52,751 nt of DNA from an uncultured Lachnospiraceae bacterium (lineage in GTDB: Bacteria > Bacillota > Clostridia > Lachnospirales > Lachnospiraceae). Both the position numbers and the translations under genes were made by a program. The stretch spans positions 1 through 52,751 of the forward strand of contig CAJUTC010000022.1 in NCBI GenBank assembly GCA_910589195.1, in the 5' to 3' direction. The notes under the pieces are model-generated. The model did no database searches and was not told the origin of the DNA. It worked only from the letters and a program-made list of their open reading frames with translations. Below, piece by piece: positions 33,844-41,795 of the stretch (position 1 is the first letter of the stretch; each line of letters starts with the position of its first letter).

Positions 33844-34443
33844 ATGAGTGAACCAACAAACCGTGTTGCCCAGATTAAGCGGGATACAAATGAAACAAAG
33901 ATTTCACTTCGCTTGGATTTAGACGGAACAGGCAGGGCAGATATCCATACGGGAATCGGTTTTTTCGACCATATGCTAAATAATTTCGCCAGGCACGGGT
34001 TCTTTGATTTAGTCCTTCACGTGGAGGGGGATTTGGATGTGGATACCCACCATACCGTTGAAGATGTGGGTATCGTACTGGGAAAGGCTATAAAAGAAGC
34101 AGTAGGGGATAAGAAGGGGATCCGCCGGTATGGTTCCCAAATTCTTCCCATGGACGAAGCGCTGATTCTATGTGCCCTGGATTTATGTGGACGTCCCTAT
34201 CTGGTTTTTGATTTGGACTTTGAACGGGAATATGTAGGGGATTTGGAAACCGAAATGGTAAAAGAATTTTTCTACGCCCTGTCCTACAGCGGGGAAATGA
34301 ACTTGCATGTGAAACAGCTTTCTGGCAGCAACACCCACCATATAATTGAAGGAGCCTTTAAGGCATTCGCAAAAGCGTTAGATGAAGCCCTTTCATTGGA
34401 TGAACGGATTTTGGGAGTACTTTCTACGAAAGGAAGCCTGTAG
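33844..34443 (+). CDS. hisB: imidazoleglycerol-phosphate dehydratase
   Basis: 199 residues, monofunctional manganese IGP dehydratase. The metal-binding motifs are IGFFDHMLNNFARH, DTHHTVEDVGIVLG and the later SGSNTHHIIEGAFKAFA. No N- or C-terminal phosphatase domain (unlike E. coli HisB), so histidinol phosphatase must come from elsewhere. The ATG at 33844 is 4 bases after hisD with GGAGAAG upstream. Confidence 0.97.
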   Translation: MSEPTNRVAQIKRDTNETKISLRLDLDGTGRADIHTGIGFFDHMLNNFARHGFFDLVLHVEGDLDVDTHHTVEDVGIVLGKAIKEAVGDKKGIRRYGSQILPMDEALILCALDLCGRPYLVFDLDFEREYVGDLETEMVKEFFYALSYSGEMNLHVKQLSGSNTHHIIEGAFKAFAKALDEALSLDERILGVLSTKGSL

Positions 34444-34445
34444 AT

Positions 34446-35450
34446 ATGGATAGGCAAAAACAAAAGATATCCATATCGGATAAAATGTCCAAGCTGATTT
34501 ATTTAGAGCGCTTTTTGTTTGTAGGGGCAGGATGTTTACTCGTTGGAATCTCCTTTTTGATCAGCAGCTTATTCCTGTATAGATTTATGGAAGATCGGTT
34601 TGAAAGGCAGCAGAGGAATCCGGCATATTTTGATTCCTATACCGCTTCTGGTTACAGCGCTGTAGAAATTCAGTATTTGACGGATTATTTCGCAGAACAT
34701 ATTAAGGAAGGATATCGGCTGTATATAGGATTTGACAGTACCTTAAAGCCGTTTATTCTTTGCTTAGAAGGGGAGCTGCCAAAAGAACTTCAGGCTTTGA
34801 TGGACTATACATACAGCCAGGAGGATGATCCCATGCCAGAAACGGCCCATATTTCCGGGTTTTGCCGGCCTCTTAATTCTGAGATTATGGGGTTTGCCAG
34901 GGATTCCTACAGCATGATGTGGGATGAGTCGGAACAGCTTCCAATTAGTTCGGATGATCTTTCGGCTATGGTGGGGAATTATTATCTGGATATCCGGCCC
35001 TCCAGCTTTCAAAAGGAATATCCCTGGGCGAAAGCCATTTTTGCGGTTCCTGTACTGTTTCTTTTTACCGGCAGCTTGTATCTGTTTCGGTATCAAAAAC
35101 GGCTTAAGACCTGCAGAAAGCGATTGGAACAATGTTTTGAATGGCTTCCTATTGCTGACAGGGAGCTTGCGGATACGAAGGAGTTTAGAAAGGGTCTTAA
35201 AATTTACCTGACAAAACATTACCTGATTTTAGCGGTCTATTACTTTGATATGATTCCGCTTGCGGATATTGCGGAGCTTTCGGAAAATTTGAATATTCTG
35301 ATGGCTGTGACAAAAGACGGCAGCAATCACATGATTATTGAACGGCATAAATGCCGTGGAGGCTATGATCAGCTAAAGGCAGAGCTTCAAAGAAAGATAC
35401 AGGATGCCCAATATATCCAAAGGTTTACAGATGCCTATGATACCATGTGA
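34446..35450 (+). CDS. two-TM membrane protein of unknown function inside the his operon
   Basis: 334 residues starting two bases after hisB. Layout: TM helix at about 22-46, an extracytoplasmic domain of ~145 residues, a second TM helix at about 194-215 and a cytoplasmic domain of ~115 residues with YLTKHYLILAVYYFDMIPLADIAEL, a pattern common in PH-like membrane-adjacent domains. No histidine-pathway or transport motif is recognised. It lies between hisB and hisA, the place usually held by hisH. The topology closely parallels the unknown protein at 15683-16798, so the two may be distant relatives; this is not proven. A regulatory or accidental operon member are both possible. Confidence 0.75.
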   Translation: MDRQKQKISISDKMSKLIYLERFLFVGAGCLLVGISFLISSLFLYRFMEDRFERQQRNPAYFDSYTASGYSAVEIQYLTDYFAEHIKEGYRLYIGFDSTLKPFILCLEGELPKELQALMDYTYSQEDDPMPETAHISGFCRPLNSEIMGFARDSYSMMWDESEQLPISSDDLSAMVGNYYLDIRPSSFQKEYPWAKAIFAVPVLFLFTGSLYLFRYQKRLKTCRKRLEQCFEWLPIADRELADTKEFRKGLKIYLTKHYLILAVYYFDMIPLADIAELSENLNILMAVTKDGSNHMIIERHKCRGGYDQLKAELQRKIQDAQYIQRFTDAYDTM

Positions 35451-35501
35451 TCCGGAAGTTTTTTGCCGGGTTTTGCCATGATAAAGAAGGAGGAACCAAG
35501 T

Positions 35502-36224
35502 ATGATGCAGCTTTATCCTGCAATTGATTTAAAAAACGGCCAATGTGTCCGACTGCGGCAGGGAGAATTTAAAGACATAACCGTCTATTCAAAATCTCCG
35601 GAAAAAGTTGCTGCCTATTGGCAGCAGCAAGGAGCCAGCTTCCTCCATTTAGTGGATTTGGACGGTGCGTTGTCCGGACATTCGGTAAATGAGCCGGTAA
35701 TCCGGGAAATCGCAAAAAATGTTTCCATTCCTATCCAGGTAGGTGGAGGGATCCGTACCAGAAGCGATATTGAAGCGATGCTTTCTCTGGGGGTTAGCCG
35801 GGTAATTATTGGGACAAAAGCAGTGGAGAATCCGGAATTTTTAAAAGAAATGACAGAAATGTTCGGATCGGATGCCATTGTAGCCGGCGTAGATGCTAAG
35901 GACGGTTTCGTGGCTATTGAAGGCTGGGAACAGGTAAGCAGAGTAAAGGCTTCTGATTTATGTTTGCGTATGAGAGATTATGGAATCAAACATATTGTTT
36001 ATACAGACATTTCCAGGGATGGTATGCTTTCCGGGCCTAATGTGGAAGCTACCAGCCAGTTAACCAAAACAACAGGTCTTGATATTATTGCTTCCGGCGG
36101 GGTATCCTGTATGGAAGATTTGCGGCAGCTCTGCAGCCAGGGAATAAAGGGAGCCATTATCGGAAAAGCTCTTTATGAGAATCGGATCAATTTAAAGGAA
36201 GCCATTGCTAAATTTCAGGATTAG
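35502..36224 (+). CDS. hisA: phosphoribosylformimino-AICAR-phosphate isomerase HisA
   Basis: 240-residue TIM barrel that isomerises ProFAR to PRFAR. Catalytic aspartates lie in YPAIDLKNGQCVRLRQG (strand 1) and YTDISRDGMLSGPN (strand 5 region); VAGVDAKDGFVAIEGW and the phosphate loops VGGGIRTRSDI and IASGGVS are also present. The ATG at 35502 has AAGGAGG 8 bases upstream. A complete, apparently functional enzyme, in contrast to the degenerate HisF-like domain encoded next. Confidence 0.95.
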   Translation: MMQLYPAIDLKNGQCVRLRQGEFKDITVYSKSPEKVAAYWQQQGASFLHLVDLDGALSGHSVNEPVIREIAKNVSIPIQVGGGIRTRSDIEAMLSLGVSRVIIGTKAVENPEFLKEMTEMFGSDAIVAGVDAKDGFVAIEGWEQVSRVKASDLCLRMRDYGIKHIVYTDISRDGMLSGPNVEATSQLTKTTGLDIIASGGVSCMEDLRQLCSQGIKGAIIGKALYENRINLKEAIAKFQD

Positions 36225-36255
36225 TTATTATGATCCCTTAAGGAAGGAAAAACAT

Positions 36256-37563
36256 ATGACAGAATACAAGCAATTAATATGCGGATTCGGCTGCCAGGGA
36301 AGCCAATTATTCCATTTGGGATCTTGGGAGCCATTTCATTTGGAGGCAGCGGATATTTGCAGGCACGCAAGCGATAACGGAGCAGATCAGCTTTTTATTT
36401 TGGACCGTTGTGAAACCGAAGACCAGCATCAACAAATGATTGGCACTCTGAAAGAGATTGCCAGCAAAGTAGATATCCCCATAATTACCGGAGGATGGAT
36501 CAAACGTTTTGAAGATATCAAAAAGTATTTATACGCAGGAGCCTCTGCTGTATTTTTGGATGTAAGCATAGATGAACATGTGGATTTGATCAAGGAGGCT
36601 TCCAGCCGTTTTGGAAGTGAAGCGATTTATGCCTACCTGCCAGACGCCGGGTATTGTAAGCGGGTTAAGGAATATGAACAGCTTGGCGCTTCTAAAATCA
36701 TGGTCAAGGATTTATGTGATAAGGAAGATTTTTCGGCCTTTCCTGACAGCCTTCCTGTGCTTGCGTTTTCCCGTGTAGATTCTGGCGGGCAGGAAGGGAT
36801 AAAAAAAGCGGCAGATAATCTTTCCGGTTTATATAGGATTCCGGCCATCCAGGGGGCAATCCTTTGCGCCCTTCCATGTGAAGCCTATATGGACATGAAA
36901 CAGGCCTTAAAGGAAACAGGCCTTTTGGTGGATACGTTTGAAAGCAGTATTGGATGGGAAGCGTTTAAAACCAACGGCAACGGCCTGATTCCAGTGATTG
37001 TACAGGACTATAAAACGGATCAGGTTTTAATGATGGCTTATATGAACCAGGAAGCCTTTCAGAAAACGTTGGAAACCGGAAAGATGACTTATTATAGCCG
37101 AAGCAGGAAAACGCTGTGGCTGAAAGGGGAAACCTCTGGTCATTTCCAGTATGTGAAATCATTAAGCCTGGATTGCGATAACGATACTATACTGGCAAAG
37201 GTTCATCAGATCGGAGCTGCCTGCCATACAGGAAACCGAAGCTGCTTTTTCAAAACTTTAGCGGCTAAGGCATATAAGGAAACCAACCCGTTAAAGGTAT
37301 TTGAAGAAGAGTATGCCATTATCCAGGATCGGAAAGAACATCCGAAGGAAGGTTCCTATACCAACTATCTGTTTGATAAAGGGATTGATAAAATCTTAAA
37401 AAAATGCGGCGAGGAAGCAACCGAAATTATTATTGCTGCTAAAAATCCGGATCCGGAAGAGATTAAGTATGAAATTGCTGACTTTTTATACCATATGATG
37501 GTTTTGATGGTGGAGAAAGGCGTTACCTGGGAAGAAATAACGAAAGAAGTGGCGAACCGGTAA
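36256..37563 (+). CDS. hisIE: HisF-like (degenerate) domain fused to HisI-HisE
   Basis: 435 residues. Residues about 235-335 are phosphoribosyl-AMP cyclohydrolase HisI, with the zinc/metal motif LDCDNDTILAKVHQIGAACH and GNRSCF. Residues about 345-435 are phosphoribosyl-ATP pyrophosphatase HisE, with LFDKGIDKILKKCGEEATE. The first ~220 residues align by pattern with HisF: IPIITGGWIKRFEDIKKYL matches the second phosphate-binding strand, and SSRFGSEAIYAYL the fifth. However, the HisF strand-1 CLDVKDG is replaced by ICGFGCQGS and the strand-5 aspartate is not preserved, so cyclase activity is unlikely. Similar fusions are known in Lachnospiraceae as HisIE. Last gene of the his operon; AAGGAAGGA precedes the ATG. 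Confidence 0.9.
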   Translation: MTEYKQLICGFGCQGSQLFHLGSWEPFHLEAADICRHASDNGADQLFILDRCETEDQHQQMIGTLKEIASKVDIPIITGGWIKRFEDIKKYLYAGASAVFLDVSIDEHVDLIKEASSRFGSEAIYAYLPDAGYCKRVKEYEQLGASKIMVKDLCDKEDFSAFPDSLPVLAFSRVDSGGQEGIKKAADNLSGLYRIPAIQGAILCALPCEAYMDMKQALKETGLLVDTFESSIGWEAFKTNGNGLIPVIVQDYKTDQVLMMAYMNQEAFQKTLETGKMTYYSRSRKTLWLKGETSGHFQYVKSLSLDCDNDTILAKVHQIGAACHTGNRSCFFKTLAAKAYKETNPLKVFEEEYAIIQDRKEHPKEGSYTNYLFDKGIDKILKKCGEEATEIIIAAKNPDPEEIKYEIADFLYHMMVLMVEKGVTWEEITKEVANR

Positions 37564-37636
37564 GAGGATCATTTACTGGTAGTTTCTTTACGTCCGATTT
37601 TGCAAGTATAGTTACAGAAAAAGGAGTGTTTCAAAT

Positions 37637-38866
37637 ATGTCTTTTGTTGTAGATCAGTTTTTGCGCTATATTTCGTATGATACTCAGTCCGTGGACGAAG
37701 CGGAAAAAATACCCAGTACAGAATCTCAGTTTGCTTTGGCCAATCTTTTGGCAAAGGAACTAGAAGAGATGGGGGCAGAGGAAGTGAAGGTAGACTGCCA
37801 GTGCTATGTGACGGCTGTAATTCCGGCTAATACGGACAGGAAGGTTCCTTCCCTGGGGTTCATTGCCCATATGGATACGGCGCCGGCGTTTTCGGGCAGC
37901 AATGTGAAACCGCAGATCATTAAAAATTATGACGGCAGTCCCATTGTTTTAAATGCCAAGCAGAATATAAAGCTTAATCCGGCGGAATTTCCGGAACTGA
38001 TGAACTATGTGGGAAAGGACTTAATTACCACTGACGGGACTACATTGTTGGGGGCTGACGATAAAGCTGGAATTGCGGAGATCATGGCTGCGGCCCGGTA
38101 TTTTCTTACCCATCCGGAAGTGAAGCACGGTAAAATCTGCATTGGATTTACGCCGGATGAGGAAGTGGGAAGAGGAGCGGAAGGATTTCCGGTAGAAGCC
38201 TTTGGCGCAGATGTGGCCTATACGGTAGACGGCGGTGAGCTGGGGGAACTGGAGTATGAGAATTTTAACGCGGCGGGAGCAAAGGTTCATATTTACGGGA
38301 AAAGTATTCATCCAGGTTCTTCTAAAGGGACGATGAAAAACGCAATCCTGACAGGGATGGAATTTCAGTCCATGCTTCCGGTTTTTGATAATCCTATGTA
38401 CACGGAAGGTTATGAAGGCTTTTATCATTTATATCAGATCAAAGGGGATGTGGAGCATACAGTTTTAGAGTATATTATCCGAGATCATAATATGGAAAAA
38501 TTTGTGTCAAAAAAGGAACTGTTTCTTAAAATTGCGGATTTTTTAAACGGGAAATATGGCGATGGGACGGTATCAGTGGAATTAAAGGATTCCTATTATA
38601 ATATGAAAGAAAAAATCCAGCCCTTCCTGTATTTAATCGATACTGCCAAGGAAGCGATGGAAGAACTGGATATCCAGCCTAAGATTTGCCCCATCCGGGG
38701 CGGAACCGATGGAGCCCGGTTATCTTACATGGGCCTTCCTTGTCCCAATTTGTGTACTGGCGGACATAACTTCCACGGAAAGTATGAATATATCTGTATC
38801 CAGTCCATGGAGAAGGTTACTGAGCTGTTGATTTTGATTGCGGAAAAATTAGAAAGGCGTTCATGA
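37637..38866 (+). CDS. pepT: peptidase T (aminotripeptidase)
   Basis: 409 residues, cytosolic M20 zinc tripeptidase. Metal ligands and catalytic residues sit in GFIAHMDTAPAFSG, LLGADDKAGIAEIM, IGFTPDEEVGRGAEGF, and the C-terminal IRGGTDGARLSYMGLPCPN with GGHNFHGKYE. It removes the N-terminal residue of tripeptides. AAAGGAG precedes the ATG. It follows the his operon after 73 bases, with no clear terminator between. Confidence 0.96.
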   Translation: MSFVVDQFLRYISYDTQSVDEAEKIPSTESQFALANLLAKELEEMGAEEVKVDCQCYVTAVIPANTDRKVPSLGFIAHMDTAPAFSGSNVKPQIIKNYDGSPIVLNAKQNIKLNPAEFPELMNYVGKDLITTDGTTLLGADDKAGIAEIMAAARYFLTHPEVKHGKICIGFTPDEEVGRGAEGFPVEAFGADVAYTVDGGELGELEYENFNAAGAKVHIYGKSIHPGSSKGTMKNAILTGMEFQSMLPVFDNPMYTEGYEGFYHLYQIKGDVEHTVLEYIIRDHNMEKFVSKKELFLKIADFLNGKYGDGTVSVELKDSYYNMKEKIQPFLYLIDTAKEAMEELDIQPKICPIRGGTDGARLSYMGLPCPNLCTGGHNFHGKYEYICIQSMEKVTELLILIAEKLERRS

Positions 38867-38869
38867 GTC

Positions 38870-39325
38870 ATGGCTGATATTTTTGATGAGAATAATATGA
38901 GGAATATTTTGGAAAATTGTATTCCGGAGGGAGAAACACTTTTAGCAGGGATCCACGGAATTACACTTCAGGTAAATAAGAAAAAGACGTCAAAATTTGA
39001 TGTGTATATCGGCATTACAGAGCGATATTTGCTTGTTGCAGAGTGTGAAGAACGCAAATACTTGAATGAATTTTACCAGGTTCCAGATTTCAGGAAAGGA
39101 GTCGCTGAAGATGTGGGCACCTGCTTCTTGCTGGAGGATATCAAAAGCTGCATAATAAAAAATGGGATTATGGGAGCGGTCAACGGTTCCATTACCCTGA
39201 AAGACGGCAGTTTCCTCAAACTTCAGATGCCAAAACGGGGAGGTTTGGGAGGCGGCATGCCCCATCACGCAGAGTACCGGGAAAGGATTTTATCACGTCT
39301 TGGCGCCTTAAACTGTGAACACTAA
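38870..39325 (+). CDS. small conserved protein of unknown function
   Basis: 151 residues, soluble, starting 3 bases after pepT. Alternating hydrophobic strands (LLAGIHGITLQV, VYIGITERYLLVAEC, and GSITLKDGSFLKLQM) with a C-terminal helix suggest a PH-like beta fold, such as seen in stress or membrane-linked small proteins; this is a guess from pattern. A glycine-rich GGLGGGMPHH loop precedes the last helix. No catalytic motif. The tight spacing implies co-expression with pepT. Confidence 0.7.
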   Translation: MADIFDENNMRNILENCIPEGETLLAGIHGITLQVNKKKTSKFDVYIGITERYLLVAECEERKYLNEFYQVPDFRKGVAEDVGTCFLLEDIKSCIIKNGIMGAVNGSITLKDGSFLKLQMPKRGGLGGGMPHHAEYRERILSRLGALNCEH

Positions 39326-39395
39326 AATGGTTCTGAATGGTAGATGTAAGCATTCTCAATTGAATACTGGAAACTGCAACCTTTAGGAGGACAAT

Positions 39396-39680
39396 ATGGT
39401 AAAGATCGCCGTTTTAACAATAAGATTATATGCTCCTTGGGTACATTCCTTAAAAGAAAAGCGCATGGTGGTAAAAAGCCTTCTGGCGAAAATACGAAAT
39501 AAATTTCAGGTATCAGCAGCCGAAGTGGAAGATCAGGATATTCACCAGTCAGCCGTGATCGGAATCGCCGCAATAGTACCCCACAACGCTCAGGCGGACC
39601 ATATTATGGATGAAATTGTAAATTTTGTGGAGGAAAATACAGAGGCAGAGATTGTGGCAGAGGAGCGGGAAATTCGATAA
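39396..39680 (+). CDS. DUF503 (YlxP-like) protein
   Basis: 94 residues. The family signature LRLYAPWVHSLKEKRMVVKSL-like N-terminus (RLYAPWVHSLKEKRMVVKSL) is followed by KIRNKFQVSAAEVEDQDIHQSAVIGIA. A small alpha/beta protein that in Bacillus lies near rbfA (ylxP) and may act in ribosome biogenesis. AGGAGG stands 5 bases before the ATG. It is the last intact gene before a 626-base stretch with only decayed sequence. Confidence 0.88.
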   Translation: MVKIAVLTIRLYAPWVHSLKEKRMVVKSLLAKIRNKFQVSAAEVEDQDIHQSAVIGIAAIVPHNAQADHIMDEIVNFVEENTEAEIVAEEREIR

Positions 39681-39762
39681 CAGGTCATGACAAACGCATG
39701 AGTAAACAATTATGAACAATCCATTTTTTCTGGTAAAATAAAAGAAAAAGGGATGGAGTATA

Positions 39763-39927
39763 ATGGAAGAGCTGCTGAACTGGATGGAATATATTGAAGA
39801 TGTGCGGCAGACAAGATAAGTACGCCACAAACGGAAAGACATACTGGCCATTGTCCTGTACGGGGAGCGTTTCACCCAGTATCTGTAAAAGGAAAAAGCT
39901 GGAACGACACACTTTAATACAATTCAA
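39763..39927 (+). pseudogene. remnant of an ISAs1-family transposase 5' end
   Basis: The frame from the ATG at 39763 reads MEELLNWMEYIEDVRQTR, a stop, VRHKRKDILAIVLYGERFTQYL, a stop, then KEKAGTTHFNTIQ. This follows the start of ISAs1 (H-repeat) transposases, which have I.D.RQ..K.RHKL.DILVIVL.A and later a SHDTI motif, with a stop replacing a lysine codon and an internal deletion before the THFNTIQ piece. The DDE core is missing. Recognition is from family memory. Nothing else of the element, such as terminal inverted repeats, was found. Confidence 0.5.
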
Positions 39928-39931
39928 TTGA

Positions 39932-40141
39932 ATTACAGAAGAAAGCAAAATCGTTCGAAACATAAATGAGGTTAATAAAATTGCTGATCAAATATCTCAA
40001 TTGCAGCAAAACATTCAACGATTGGAGGAACATATTGTAGGGTTGCGGTCGCAAATCTCATCTCTTAGAGTTCAATTAGCAGATTGTGACGATGATGATG
40101 TGCGGCAACAGATACAATCGAAAAGTCAGGACAAAGATTGA
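39932..40141 (+). other. short coiled-coil reading frame without a start codon
   Basis: A 69-codon open frame lies between a stop at 39929-39931 and the TGA at 40139-40141. It reads a strongly amphipathic coiled coil (NKIADQISQLQQNIQRLEEH, then SQISSLRVQLADC) followed by DDDDVRQQIQ. No ATG, GTG or suitably placed TTG opens it, so it may be the truncated 3' part of a larger coiled-coil gene. A terminator follows directly, which supports it being a former gene end. Confidence 0.4.
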
Positions 40142-40145
40142 AAGA

Positions 40146-40199
40146 AAGCAGCGGCTGGGGGAATCGGGTTTGCGCCAGATGCCTTCGGCTGCTTTTTTT
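40146..40199 (+). terminator. probable terminator after the coiled-coil remnant
   Basis: Outer stem aagcagc/gctgctt (7 bp) with a further 3-bp inner GGC/GCC pairing and a large loop, followed by seven Ts. Confidence 0.6.
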
Positions 40200-40306
40200 G
40201 TGCTTGGAAATGGAATGTGCTGTGTATGGAAATTTGTAAAGAATTGAGATATAATTTGGATGCTGGGAGTGAACAGCAAATTGGAAGTTGAAGGAGGCAA
40301 GAAAAT

Positions 40307-40720
40307 ATGTGGTTTTGGTTTGCGTTAGGTTCTGCGGTGTTTGCTGCTCTTACATCTATTTTAGCAAAAATTGGTATAGAAGGAGTCAATTCCAATCTTG
40401 CAACGGCATTACGCACAGTAGTTGTTGTGATTATGGCATGGGGAATGGTTTTTCTGACGAATGCACAAGACGGAATTAACGATATTAGCAAAAAAAGCTG
40501 GATTTTTCTGATATTATCCGGCCTTGCAACAGGAGCATCATGGCTTTGCTACTATAAAGCGTTACAGATTGGTGAAGCATCAAAGGTTATTCCAATTGAC
40601 AAATTGAGCGTGGTAATAACTTTAGTATTGGCTTTTAGTTTCCTGCACGAGAAATTTACAATAAAGTCAGTTTCCGGATGTTTTTTAATCGGGTTTGGTA
40701 CATTACTTATGGTAATGTAA
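40307..40720 (+). CDS. half-size EamA/DMT-type transporter
   Basis: 137 residues, four or five TM helices, one EamA domain: MWFWFALGSAVFAALTSILAK, GLATGASWLCYYKALQIGEA, VIPIDKLSVVITLVLAFSFLHEK. Full-size EamA proteins have two such units of about 140 residues each, so this is a single-unit (SMR-like) form that would work as a dimer; small EamA proteins of this size are known in Firmicutes. The substrate is unknown. GGAGGC stands 7 bases upstream. It follows the decayed IS region and is probably transcribed alone. Confidence 0.85.
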   Translation: MWFWFALGSAVFAALTSILAKIGIEGVNSNLATALRTVVVVIMAWGMVFLTNAQDGINDISKKSWIFLILSGLATGASWLCYYKALQIGEASKVIPIDKLSVVITLVLAFSFLHEKFTIKSVSGCFLIGFGTLLMVM

Positions 40721-40817
40721 ATTCCGGCAATCCCAACTATTTAAAACGATAGCCGCCTATGTCTGGGTGCATCTGCCATTCTGCAAAAGGAGAGTCCAGT
40801 GTGAGGAGTTACAGCCA

Positions 40818-40838
40818 AACCAGTGTGGGACGCTGGTT
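40818..40838 (+). terminator. possible terminator of the EamA gene
   Basis: Nine-pair stem aaccagtgt/acgctggtt (one wobble) with a GGG loop. The downstream sequence is only moderately T-rich, so it could instead be a regulatory hairpin. Confidence 0.35.
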
Positions 40839-40885
40839 CCTCAATCAATATTTGTTTGGTTTAATATATAAAATGCAAAATATAC

Positions 40886-40914
40886 TTGACATTTTAGAAA
40901 ATAAACTATATACT
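40886..40914 (+). promoter_or_regulatory. promoter of the XRE regulator/DUF6773 pair
   Basis: TTGACA (40886-40891), 17-base spacer and TATACT (40909-40914), about 48 bases before the regulator start. Confidence 0.8.
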
Positions 40915-40961
40915 ATAAAAAGAAGAAAGGAGAACCAATACAGCGTTTGAAAGGGGATTGG

Positions 40962-41177
40962 ATGAAACCGAATTCAAAAAAAAATGTTAAGATGAAAGCA
41001 GCTAGAGCGTTAATGGGGATGTCACAAGAAGATTTAGCAAAGGCAGCAGGTGTTACCAGGCAGACCATCGGCATGATTGAGGCAGGAGATTATAATCCTA
41101 CTTTAAATTTATGCATTGCGATTTGTAAGACACTGAACCAGACGCTGGATGGACTATTTTGGGATGATGAAAATTAG
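40962..41177 (+). CDS. XRE-family HTH transcriptional regulator (YozG-like)
   Basis: 71 residues, essentially one helix-turn-helix domain: ARALMGMSQEDLAKAAGVTRQTIGMIEAGDYNPTL (helices 2 and 3 in the middle), closing with TLDGLFWDDE. Such mini-regulators are usually paired with a small membrane protein gene and control their own operon. The ATG at 40962 has AAGGGGA upstream; a TTG five codons earlier is less likely. The gene for the membrane partner starts 11 bases later. Confidence 0.88.
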   Translation: MKPNSKKNVKMKAARALMGMSQEDLAKAAGVTRQTIGMIEAGDYNPTLNLCIAICKTLNQTLDGLFWDDEN

Positions 41178-41188
41178 GAGGATCGATT

Positions 41189-41632
41189 ATGGATGAACGT
41201 ATCAGGCAGGGATATCATAAAATTTACAGCGAATTGTATTTGATTATATTTGTTTTGGCGGCTACTTCTGTGATTGTAAATGTTACATTCTTCAATAAGA
41301 ATATCACACAGATGTGGTTGGAATATATTATTTTAGTGGGCAGTCCGATTTACAGGCTGGCACGCATAAGAATGCTGGGAATTGCGGATTCCCCGGCGGC
41401 AGGTTGGAATAAAGTGTTTGCCGTAAGACTTTTCACTGCTGTTGCGCTATTTGTTGTGATCGGATGCATTACTGTGTATTTCCGTGATGAAATGATGGAT
41501 ATCCGGATGATTCTCAGGTTTTCCATTCCGTTTGTAGTTTTGTTTCTTTTGGTTGCGGTTGGAACAAAAAAGCTGCAGGAATCCTGGAAACGGCAACAGG
41601 AAAAGAAATACGAGGATGAAAATGGGATTTAA
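41189..41632 (+). CDS. small membrane protein, DUF6773-like
   Basis: 147 residues with four probable TM helices (about 14-30, 43-57, 78-96 and 109-127), starting MDERIRQGYHKIYSELY and ending in a basic/acidic tail. The start and layout match proteins called DUF6773 that follow an XRE regulator in Clostridia; I recall this family only by pattern. The function is unknown. AGGAGG stands 9 bases before the ATG. It forms a two-gene operon with the regulator. Confidence 0.72.
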   Translation: MDERIRQGYHKIYSELYLIIFVLAATSVIVNVTFFNKNITQMWLEYIILVGSPIYRLARIRMLGIADSPAAGWNKVFAVRLFTAVALFVVIGCITVYFRDEMMDIRMILRFSIPFVVLFLLVAVGTKKLQESWKRQQEKKYEDENGI

Positions 41633-41704
41633 AATCCCATACCTGCAGAAACTATGCATCCTAAGCATTATTTCGAATGGTATGGGCATGAAAAAGATTT
41701 TGAT

Positions 41705-41725
41705 AAGGCAGGGAATCCCTGCCTT
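41705..41725 (+). terminator. terminator between DUF6773-like gene and rqcH (possibly bidirectional)
   Basis: A perfect 9-bp stem aaggcaggg/ccctgcctt with a 3-base loop, followed on plus by GTTTGCTGTTTTATTT. It lies between two convergent genes and could also stop rqcH transcripts, though the minus-side T-run is weaker. Confidence 0.55.
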
Positions 41726-41795
41726 GTTTGCTGTTTTATTTCCTGCGGCTCGGGTGGTGAAACCGCAACTGGCAGGAATTTACCAACTTTTCTTG

